Of a stretch of DNA of 13,677 bases, positions 8,103 to 13,677 are shown one piece after another. The notes beneath the pieces were generated by a model that worked only from the letters and a program-made list of their open reading frames with translations, did no database searches and was not told where the DNA came from. Origin of the DNA: JBGAWK01 sp044227665. GTDB taxonomy: Bacteria; Bacteroidota; Bacteroidia; Chitinophagales; JADIYW01. The position numbers were made by a program, and so were the translations under genes. Each line of letters begins with the position of its first letter. Position 1 is the stretch's first letter. The stretch spans positions 1 through 13,677 of the forward strand of contig JBGAWK010000063.1 of assembly GCA_044227665.1 (NCBI GenBank), written 5' to 3'.

Positions 8103-8131
8103 CCGTATATACTATACAGGTATTTTTTTTT
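8096..8131 (-). terminator. Hairpin with A and T tracts between the lipase and FAD genes
   Basis: AAAAATACC (8096-8104) is perfectly complementary to GGTATTTTT (8119-8127). Inside it GTATA (8105-8109) pairs with TATAC (8113-8117), leaving a 3-base loop and one bulged A, for about 14 base pairs in all. The + strand carries nine T after the GG (8123-8131). The minus strand ends its descending arm with five T. This is the shape of a bidirectional intrinsic terminator. It sits about 74 bases after the lipase stop and only 5 bases before the GTG of the FAD gene, so it could end the lipase transcript or attenuate or occlude translation of the FAD gene. The stem is AT-rich, which lowers certainty. 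Confidence 0.5.
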
Positions 8132-8204
8132 GAGATTATATAAATATTACCCCAAATTTATAATATTAATAATGGAGATAGGGGCATGGCTCTTGCCTTG
8201 CTTT

Positions 8205-9518
8205 CTACTGAAATACTGCCACACTTACGCCTTCACTCTTGGATTTCCAGTTGCGTAAATGTATTTTTCTGTCGTTAAAAGAATAGGTGACTTTTTCTGA
8301 TGTATTTGTAGAGATATAGGCATCTGTAGCTTTAAGAAAAGGAAAGCTAGCAAAGAGACCTACAGAACCTCCGTCACTATTTTGGTTATTATTGGCATCA
8401 TATACGAATAATGCTATTGTAGTATTAGAAGCCTTAGTAAGTGGTTCGGTACTAAGATTTATGTCGTTGACACTCAACTGGTCTCTATCTTTTACTGCAG
8501 CCTTTGAGGCACCGAAAAATGCTGTTACAGCCTGCTCGTCTTTCTGTGGTAATGAGGATAAAAATGCAGCTCCTAAAGAACCATTGGCGGGATAGGAGCG
8601 TAGATATACGGCGTTGCTGCTGCGTACAAAAGGCTCAAAATAATAATGTACGGGACGACTCCCACTAGCTTCTGCAGTCACTAGAAATTCGTAATGGGCG
8701 TTTTTCTGTACCATAAGCGGCCCCCAATACCCATCACTAGCTATAGAAAATGTAGCTAAAGGGGTAGGGGAGATTCTGCTGCCGTCATTTTCATTTACTT
8801 CAAATACATCTACTTTTGTTTTTCTTACATATAGATTTTCACCAAAGCTCAAGGCTTTACCCGAAATCTTAATTATTTCTTCTGGAAGTATGGAAGTAGT
8901 AGAAGGGGTATTGTCATTAAATAGTTTATACATCGCTGAGAATGTTGCTTCACAAGTAGCAACCTCATAGTGATCCTTGTCTGTAAGTTTTAGATTGGTG
9001 GCGCGAGGAATGTCGCCTCCACCAGCAGAGACGGCATCAGCGGTAGAATATACATTTAATGTAGGCACTTCACCACTTGAACCTCCGGGCTTAGACTGTG
9101 GAAATCCTGCTAATAGTACAAGATGACCCACTTTGTCTGCCTGAGTTTTTTTGCTGCAATAACCGTAAACCAGTCCGCTACCTGCAGAATGTCCTACTAA
9201 ATCTACTTGTTCTGCTCCGGTTTCTTCAAGGACTTTGTCTATGAAGTTATTAAGTAAGGCTTCAGAGTCCCCTAATCCTAATGTATTCCAATCAAAAGTA
9301 TATAATTCCGACAAATCATATCCATTGGATGTAAATCGTTGGATTTGTAAATGATAAGTGTCTCCTGATGCCAAAAATCCATGTACGAATATAATAGGAT
9401 TATGGTTTCTTGGAGTAGAAGTATCTGTAGTAGTCTCCTTATCACACGAAAAAAAGGTAAGGAGTATGAAAATTATTCCTAATATATTTTTATGCCACAT
9501 TGAAAAAAATATTTTCAT
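8205..9518 (-). CDS. Lipoprotein alpha/beta-hydrolase, lipase-like, with C-terminal beta-rich domain
   Basis: From the ATG at 9518 the protein has 437 residues; a TTG three codons earlier is a less likely start. A hydrophobic N-terminus ends FFSC with the probable lipid-anchor Cys at residue 25, so it is likely exported and anchored. The hydrolase core begins with PIIFVHGF (oxyanion HG), then VDLVGHSAGSGLVYGY with the nucleophile elbow GHSAG (Ser111). The remaining triad is probably Asp161 in VYSTAD and His183 in KDHYEV. From about residue 220 a second, beta-rich part follows, with FSIASDGYWGP, AHYEFLVTA and HYYFEPFVRSS. This resembles the C-terminal lipid-binding barrel of Archaeoglobus AF1763-type lipases. 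Expected chemistry is ester hydrolysis of acylglycerols, wax or polyester; the substrate is unproved. It lies 21 bases after the companion gene of the GMC oxidoreductase. Confidence 0.82.
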   Translation of the reverse strand: MKIFFSMWHKNILGIIFILLTFFSCDKETTTDTSTPRNHNPIIFVHGFLASGDTYHLQIQRFTSNGYDLSELYTFDWNTLGLGDSEALLNNFIDKVLEETGAEQVDLVGHSAGSGLVYGYCSKKTQADKVGHLVLLAGFPQSKPGGSSGEVPTLNVYSTADAVSAGGGDIPRATNLKLTDKDHYEVATCEATFSAMYKLFNDNTPSTTSILPEEIIKISGKALSFGENLYVRKTKVDVFEVNENDGSRISPTPLATFSIASDGYWGPLMVQKNAHYEFLVTAEASGSRPVHYYFEPFVRSSNAVYLRSYPANGSLGAAFLSSLPQKDEQAVTAFFGASKAAVKDRDQLSVNDINLSTEPLTKASNTTIALFVYDANNNQNSDGGSVGLFASFPFLKATDAYISTNTSEKVTYSFNDRKIHLRNWKSKSEGVSVAVFQ

Positions 9519-9539
9519 AAAAAACAAAAATGTAGAAAA

Positions 9540-9938
9540 CTAGTTTTCTTGTATCTCTAATTTATATTCTAATATTTCCAAAGGAGTCTTTCCTGTATAG
9601 CTTTTGTCAGTAAACTCAGAGTAATAGGTAGAAAATAATATACCTCTCAATCCCATAAATAATTGACGATAGGTTACCTGTAAAATACCATTTCCGGGAT
9701 GAGACATTGAATTTTCCAGCTTACGTACTAGCCATTTCAATATGAATTTTGGCAAATACGAAAATATAGACAAAACCATCAATAGGGAAGCGGAATCGTC
9801 TGGGGGTGCATTCTTCAGAAGCATAGATAGTGCCGATGTATCTGCCACCTGACTGTAGGCAGGAAATTCGCCATTTTGAGGTAAAAATATATCTCCAATT
9901 TTTTTTAGCCCTTTTATTGCCGAAGGTTTTATTTCCAT
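9540..9938 (-). CDS. Small helical companion of the GMC oxidoreductase
   Basis: This 132-aa protein starts at ATG 9938, 10 bases after the GMC oxidoreductase stop; a TTG two codons upstream is less likely. It has no signal peptide. Features are LKKIGDIFLP near the N-terminus (11-20), PPDDSAS (45-51), a long hydrophobic helix (about 51-72, SLLMVLSIFSYLPKFILKWL), then RQLFMGLRGILFSTYYS (91-107) and TPLEILEYKLEI at the end. I do not recognise it with certainty. The order of an early LP-containing helix, a mid helix, a G(L)R-helix ending YYS, and a short terminal segment resembles two groups: the N-terminal domain fused to plant-type long-chain alcohol oxidases, and the small subunits of some membrane GMC dehydrogenases. 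Its place directly after the GMC gene supports a partner role: an accessory or membrane-docking subunit. This is inference. Confidence 0.7.
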   Translation of the reverse strand: MEIKPSAIKGLKKIGDIFLPQNGEFPAYSQVADTSALSMLLKNAPPDDSASLLMVLSIFSYLPKFILKWLVRKLENSMSHPGNGILQVTYRQLFMGLRGILFSTYYSEFTDKSYTGKTPLEILEYKLEIQEN

Positions 9939-9948
9939 ATTCAAATAT

Positions 9949-11334
9949 TTATTTGCTAAGTTGTGAAGCTAATTTGTGTGCTAATGACATGATGGTAAGC
10001 GAAGGATTTATACCTGGTGCATTAGGGAAGATACTGCTATCTGCAATATATACATTTTTGAGGCCGTGAACCTGAAAGTCTGGGTTTACTACAGACTTGT
10101 CATCATCAGTACCCATGACACAGCCTCCCATGAGGTGCAATCCAAAATACATCTGAGATTCATATACTTCATAAGCACCGGCAGCCACCAATATATTTTT
10201 TATGGCTTCGAGGCCTTTGTTCTTGCGCAGCATATCTTGCGCAGTCAGGGGCTTATCTACGATGAGCTTACCTTTTTTGTCCACTTGGATAGTTCCGATG
10301 TTCTCATCACGTACTGCTACTTCTATACATTGCATGTGTCTATATCTTTTCAGGAATTCCTGATGTGCCTTGCCCGTAGCGGTGAAGAGCATACTCGTAG
10401 AGATAGGAGGGGCGAATACATTTTCTAATTTAAAACCCTGCTGGCGAAAATTAGGGTCTTTGGAGGCTACAGATTGAAACATGTGTTTGTGTGCATCTAC
10501 GGGGTCTTTTTGAAATCCATACCACATAAATTGGGGATGTGAGGCAAAGCGTGTTCCAAGGGCAGGGAGTTTTTTCTTCATCCCTGATTGGTACATCATT
10601 TTTGTAGAGCCAAAAGCACCTCCAGCAAGTATGAGCTTGCTACCGGTAAAGCTAATTTTGCCGCCGCGGTGATGTCCATATACTGTCACCATATCTTTTT
10701 TATGTTCAAAATACTGCACTTCTATTTCTGTAGCTATTTCTAGTCCCTCTTGTTCTGCTTTCTGGATGAAAGCCACCATAGAGCTCTGCTTGGAGTCGCG
10801 ATGGCAACCTCCTAAGCAATTAAGGCAGTCATTATTTACACCCATACAGCAGTCACTCTGTCCACGACGTAGATAGTTCCACTTATATCCTAGTTTGTCA
10901 CAGGCATCAGAGAATAGTCTTGCATTGCCGTTGCGGTCTTCTTGTTTGAAAGTATAAAGAGCTAAATCTTTTTCTATAGCATCATAATGAGATTCCATTT
11001 CTGGAAGGGTAAACCAATTTACACCAGACTCCAACTTCCAGTCATGGAATGCCAGATCGTCAAATCTATCCATAAGACACTGATATACTATGGAAGAACC
11101 TCCTACAAGGCGGGCTCTCAAAAATCCCATCCGGGCATCCTTGGAAAATTCTAAGCCACCACCCCAGTATAGATGCGCAGAGGTCTCTGCTTCTGTGCGT
11201 GGGAATGTATTTTTTCTATAAAATTTACCCGCTTCTATTAGCAGAACTTTGGCGCCAGAACGGTGTAAGTAGTAAGCAAGTGCGCCACCGCCAGAACCTG
11301 AGCCTACAATCAGATAGTCATATTTCGTACTCAT
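9949..11334 (-). CDS. GMC-family alcohol oxidoreductase with a five-cysteine cluster
   Basis: This 461-aa flavoenzyme of the glucose-methanol-choline family has the FAD site YLIVGSGSGGGALA (7-20) and an acid at the end of the second strand (LLIEAG, 31-36). LVGGSS (76-81) is the second GMC block. A cysteine-rich segment holds Cys162, 163, 170, 173 and 177 (CC-x6-C-x2-C-x3-C), followed by KQSSM; such a segment is found in long-chain alcohol oxidase relatives and may bind an Fe-S cluster. The substrate end has LHLMGGCVMGTD (399-410, probable catalytic His400) and VYIADSSIFPNAPGINPSLT (428-447, catalytic Asn443). No signal or Tat motif is visible, so it is probably cytoplasmic or membrane-associated. 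The likely reaction is primary alcohol to aldehyde. The aldehyde dehydrogenase gene ends 9 bases upstream, which fits a two-step alcohol-to-acid route. Confidence 0.88.
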   Translation of the reverse strand: MSTKYDYLIVGSGSGGGALAYYLHRSGAKVLLIEAGKFYRKNTFPRTEAETSAHLYWGGGLEFSKDARMGFLRARLVGGSSIVYQCLMDRFDDLAFHDWKLESGVNWFTLPEMESHYDAIEKDLALYTFKQEDRNGNARLFSDACDKLGYKWNYLRRGQSDCCMGVNNDCLNCLGGCHRDSKQSSMVAFIQKAEQEGLEIATEIEVQYFEHKKDMVTVYGHHRGGKISFTGSKLILAGGAFGSTKMMYQSGMKKKLPALGTRFASHPQFMWYGFQKDPVDAHKHMFQSVASKDPNFRQQGFKLENVFAPPISTSMLFTATGKAHQEFLKRYRHMQCIEVAVRDENIGTIQVDKKGKLIVDKPLTAQDMLRKNKGLEAIKNILVAAGAYEVYESQMYFGLHLMGGCVMGTDDDKSVVNPDFQVHGLKNVYIADSSIFPNAPGINPSLTIMSLAHKLASQLSK

Positions 11335-11343
11335 ATATTGGTA

Positions 11344-12903
11344 TTACAATTTTTCTTTTTTGCCTATAGTATCTATTTTTAAACCATTAGCAGCAAATTT
11401 CAGCCAATTTTTAGGTTTTACAAAATAGCTGTCCATTAATCCGCGTAATAATGAAGCCTTATTTTTAGTGAAGGGATACCAATGGGGTTCTATCATATCG
11501 CTTTGTTTGTCAATAACAATGGATTTGAGATTGCAAAAAGTGAGCAAGCCTTCTTCTCCCTTGAATCTTCCAATACCACTAGACTTGGTACCACCAAAAG
11601 GCAGGTGAGGATTGGCTTCATTAATCATGTGATTATTTATCGAAACATTGCCACAGACAATGGCTCTAGCTACTCTTTTGCCTCTTTCAATATCTTTGGA
11701 CCACACTGAAGCTCCTAAGCCATAGATAGAATCATTGGCCAAACGTATAGCCTCTTCTTCTGTGTGAAATTTCATAACAGCTATAGTAGGACCAAAAGTT
11801 TCCTCGCTGGCAATTTTCATCTCATGAGTACAGTTTGTAAAGATGGTAGGAAGCATGTGGTGTGAACCCTTTTCAGTGATGCCTCCACATTCTAGTTTTG
11901 CTCCTTTGCTTATGGCATCCTCTATATGGTCTTCAATTATTCGAACTTGGAAAGGTGCAGTGATGCATCCTACATCACAATCTTCAGGACTTTTTGTATC
12001 TCTATCGGGATGTGATGTTTTTAGTTTTTTAGTTTTTTCAACAAGCATTTTCACGAAGGCATCGTGGATGGATTCATGTACGTAAAGTCGTTCTATGCCG
12101 GTACAATTCTGTCCTCCATTCGTAAATGCACCCCACATCACACCATTGACGGTGCGCTCCATATTTACATCTTCAAAAACTATGGAAGGGTCTTTGCCCC
12201 CTAGCTCTAAATCTACGGGAATGAGCTGTTTGCTACAAATTTCCATAATTTTTTTGCCTGTATTTACACTGCCTGTGAAGTGTACTTTTCCGGGACGCTG
12301 TGCTATAAGTTCTGCTCCTGTTTCCTTGCCACCAATAATAACTTGAATTGCATCTTTCATGAATCCGCTATTAGCAAAAAAGTGTTCCCATAGCGGTTTT
12401 AGTGGCGTTACTTCGGAGGGTTTTACTATCACACTGTTACCCGCTAGAAATGCAATAATTCCGGGTACGATTACTTGATAAAATGGGAAATTCCATGGGG
12501 TGATTACCAAAATAGTACCTAGAGGCTCTACAAATTGCATAGATTTTTTACCCATAAGAAAAATGGGTGTAGGTAGATTCTTATCTTTTAAGGCTTTAGG
12601 AGCTATTTTCTTATATACATCTATAACATCACAAACCTCAAAAACTTCTGCAGCAAAGGCATCTGTTCTTGACTTTCCTGTCTCCTGAATAATACAATCT
12701 AAAATAAAATCACTATGTTGTAGTACATAAGTATTTATTTTCATTACCTCTTCTATTCGAGCATCTATGCTCATCTCAGCGATACGCTTCTGAACGGCAG
12801 TAGCCTTAGCATAAACTTGTTGGATTTCGGAAGAACTTGGAGAGGAAAAGGCGTAAATTTCCGTCCCTGTAATGGGATTAATAACTTGTATATTTGCACT
12901 CAT
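11344..12903 (-). CDS. NAD(P)-dependent aldehyde dehydrogenase
   Basis: The protein oxidises an aldehyde to its carboxylic acid with NAD or NADP. In its 519 residues the superfamily landmarks are complete: ITPWNFPFYQ (134-143, oxyanion Asn138), KPSE (161-164, cofactor binding), FTGSVNTGK (209-217), LELGGKDP (232-239, general base Glu233), GGQNCTGIERLYV (263-275, nucleophile Cys267), SEETFGP (366-372) and PFGGTKSSGIGRFKGEEGLL (435-454). A C-terminal extension of about 60 residues (HWYPFTKNKASLLRGLMDSY) goes past the usual end and is typical of the fatty- and aryl-aldehyde branches rather than betaine aldehyde dehydrogenases. The true substrate is inferred from its neighbour, the GMC alcohol oxidoreductase. 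It is the first gene of the minus-strand block. The 110-base AT-rich gap upstream (12904-13013) must hold the promoter, but I could not pick a convincing one. Confidence 0.92.
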   Translation of the reverse strand: MSANIQVINPITGTEIYAFSSPSSSEIQQVYAKATAVQKRIAEMSIDARIEEVMKINTYVLQHSDFILDCIIQETGKSRTDAFAAEVFEVCDVIDVYKKIAPKALKDKNLPTPIFLMGKKSMQFVEPLGTILVITPWNFPFYQVIVPGIIAFLAGNSVIVKPSEVTPLKPLWEHFFANSGFMKDAIQVIIGGKETGAELIAQRPGKVHFTGSVNTGKKIMEICSKQLIPVDLELGGKDPSIVFEDVNMERTVNGVMWGAFTNGGQNCTGIERLYVHESIHDAFVKMLVEKTKKLKTSHPDRDTKSPEDCDVGCITAPFQVRIIEDHIEDAISKGAKLECGGITEKGSHHMLPTIFTNCTHEMKIASEETFGPTIAVMKFHTEEEAIRLANDSIYGLGASVWSKDIERGKRVARAIVCGNVSINNHMINEANPHLPFGGTKSSGIGRFKGEEGLLTFCNLKSIVIDKQSDMIEPHWYPFTKNKASLLRGLMDSYFVKPKNWLKFAANGLKIDTIGKKEKL

Positions 12904-13013
12904 ACTATAAATTTATTTTTTTGATAAATATATGAAATACAAAAGATATATATTCAAATAATTATATTCTTAAAGTCTATTATCTTTAATTTACGTCTTC
13001 ATAATATATAATT

Positions 13014-13677
13014 TTAGTTTTTAATAAACGCGGCACTATAGCCCTTTTCTCCTGCTTGCAGGTGTAGGTAGTATAGTCCTGAGGGTAGGTTGTGTATAGG
13101 TATTTGGTTGTCGCTGAGGGTTTGCTGTAGCAGTAGCCTACCCTCGCTGCTGTATATGGTGACGGTGGCTTTAGTTATAGCTTTGTCGATATATAGGATG
13201 TCGCTGGCTGGGTTGGGATATACCTTCAGGGTGGCGGCTTTGTTGTCGCCTATGCCTGTGCTTACGAGTTTTACGGTGGTGCTGGCATAGTCGGTGCCGA
13301 TGGGTAGGTTATAGTCGAAGATGATGTCGGCTTTGTTGTGTATGCCTTCGCTGAGGTCGCTAGCGGCATTGGCGAGGAGGCTGTAGGTGATATAGCCATG
13401 GGATTTGCTTGCGTCCCAGTCTTTGGGGTAAAGGTTTATGCTCTTGAAGGTCATCTGCACGATGCTGTCCTGTACGATGCTTACCTCAAAAGGATGGCTG
13501 GCAGCTAGCACTTTGAGGCTGCTGAAATCGGTATTGGGTGGCAGGGTGTCGTATATACGCACCGACTGTGCGTAGTAGCTGCCCTCGTTTTGGAATCGTA
13601 TGGTATAGACTAGGGGCTTCTCTTGCAGCTGGTTAGGGTTTTGTACCTCTATGTCGCTGTAGTTCACGGTTTTGTCG
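13014..13677 (-). CDS. C-terminal end of a secreted protein with a type IX sorting domain (right edge cut)
   Basis: The frame is open to the window edge and ends at TAA 13014-13016, giving about 220 residues of a longer protein; the GTG at 13667 is not a credible start. The first part has LVYTIRFQNEGSYYAQSVRI, YDTLPPNTDFSSLKV, KSHGYITYSL and ADIIFDYNLPIGTD. This matches the conserved Bacteroidota domain of DUF11/DUF7619 type that precedes sorting signals in giant cell-surface proteins. The last 72 residues are a type IX secretion C-terminal sorting domain: LKVYPNPASDILYI, VTIYSSEGRLLL, NLPSGLYYLHL and a terminal AAFIKN. The protein should cross the outer membrane through the PorSS/T9SS and be released or surface-anchored. 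G+C is near 50 percent by a one-line count, visibly above the neighbouring genes. Confidence 0.9.
   Translation of the reverse strand, partial: DKTVNYSDIEVQNPNQLQEKPLVYTIRFQNEGSYYAQSVRIYDTLPPNTDFSSLKVLAASHPFEVSIVQDSIVQMTFKSINLYPKDWDASKSHGYITYSLLANAASDLSEGIHNKADIIFDYNLPIGTDYASTTVKLVSTGIGDNKAATLKVYPNPASDILYIDKAITKATVTIYSSEGRLLLQQTLSDNQIPIHNLPSGLYYLHLQAGEKGYSAAFIKN

Noticed and set aside
9519..9527. TTG start giving a 3-residue longer lipase
   Set aside because: The ATG at 9518 is a better start and still leaves a complete lipoprotein signal.
9939..9944. TTG start two codons upstream of the 132-aa companion protein
   Set aside because: The ATG at 9938 gives a normal 10-base gap after the GMC stop and is the preferred codon.
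12001..12045. Repeated TTTTTAG units as a possible regulatory repeat
   Set aside because: They lie inside the aldehyde dehydrogenase gene and simply encode a Lys/Leu-rich stretch (KTKKLKT).
12970..12989. TTAAAG / CTTTAA inverted repeat (8-base loop) as terminator of the T9SS cargo gene
   Set aside because: A six-pair AT-only stem without a T tract is expected by chance in DNA this AT-rich.

Overview
The window reads as an AT-rich Bacteroidota chromosome. The evidence is a ParE and a ValS of the Bacteroidota type, a fragment ending in a type IX secretion sorting domain, near-absence of Shine-Dalgarno sequences, and lipoprotein signals with Cys followed by charged or polar residues. Family level cannot be fixed by eye; a gliding or T9SS-bearing lineage such as Chitinophagales or Sphingobacteriales is plausible. 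The window is gene-dense. No gap between genes exceeds 114 bases, and I see no tRNA, rRNA, CRISPR array, insertion sequence or phage gene.

Left part, + strand (1-5815): the C-terminal 189 codons of parE enter from the left edge. After a 110-base gap with an imperfect hairpin comes a tight cluster: a short (391 aa) malic enzyme, a TraB/GumN-family lipoprotein, valS (ATGA overlap with the lipoprotein gene) and a small gamma-glutamylcyclotransferase-like protein. Gaps are 12, -4 and 12 bases, so this is probably one transcript.

Middle, - strand (5784-6723): yajC and coaE overlap by 29 bases. coaE collides tail-to-tail with the cyclotransferase-like gene, overlapping by 32 bases.

Right-centre, - strand (6819-12903, transcribed right to left): aldehyde dehydrogenase, GMC-type alcohol oxidoreductase with a cysteine cluster, a 132-aa companion protein, a lipoprotein alpha/beta-hydrolase (lipase-like) and a flavin amine-oxidase-type FAD protein. 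The first four genes are separated by only 9, 10 and 21 bases. The best reading is a lipid-derived alcohol oxidation module: the lipase frees acyl chains or alcohols from esters at the cell surface, the GMC enzyme plus companion oxidises the alcohol to the aldehyde, and the aldehyde dehydrogenase makes the acid. The companion resembles the N-terminal helical domain fused onto plant-type long-chain alcohol oxidases, so the enzyme may be a split version. A stable hairpin lies just before the GTG start of the last gene (the FAD protein), so that gene may be expressed separately.

Right edge (13014-13677), - strand: the C-terminal end of a large secreted T9SS cargo protein, visibly richer in G+C than its surroundings.
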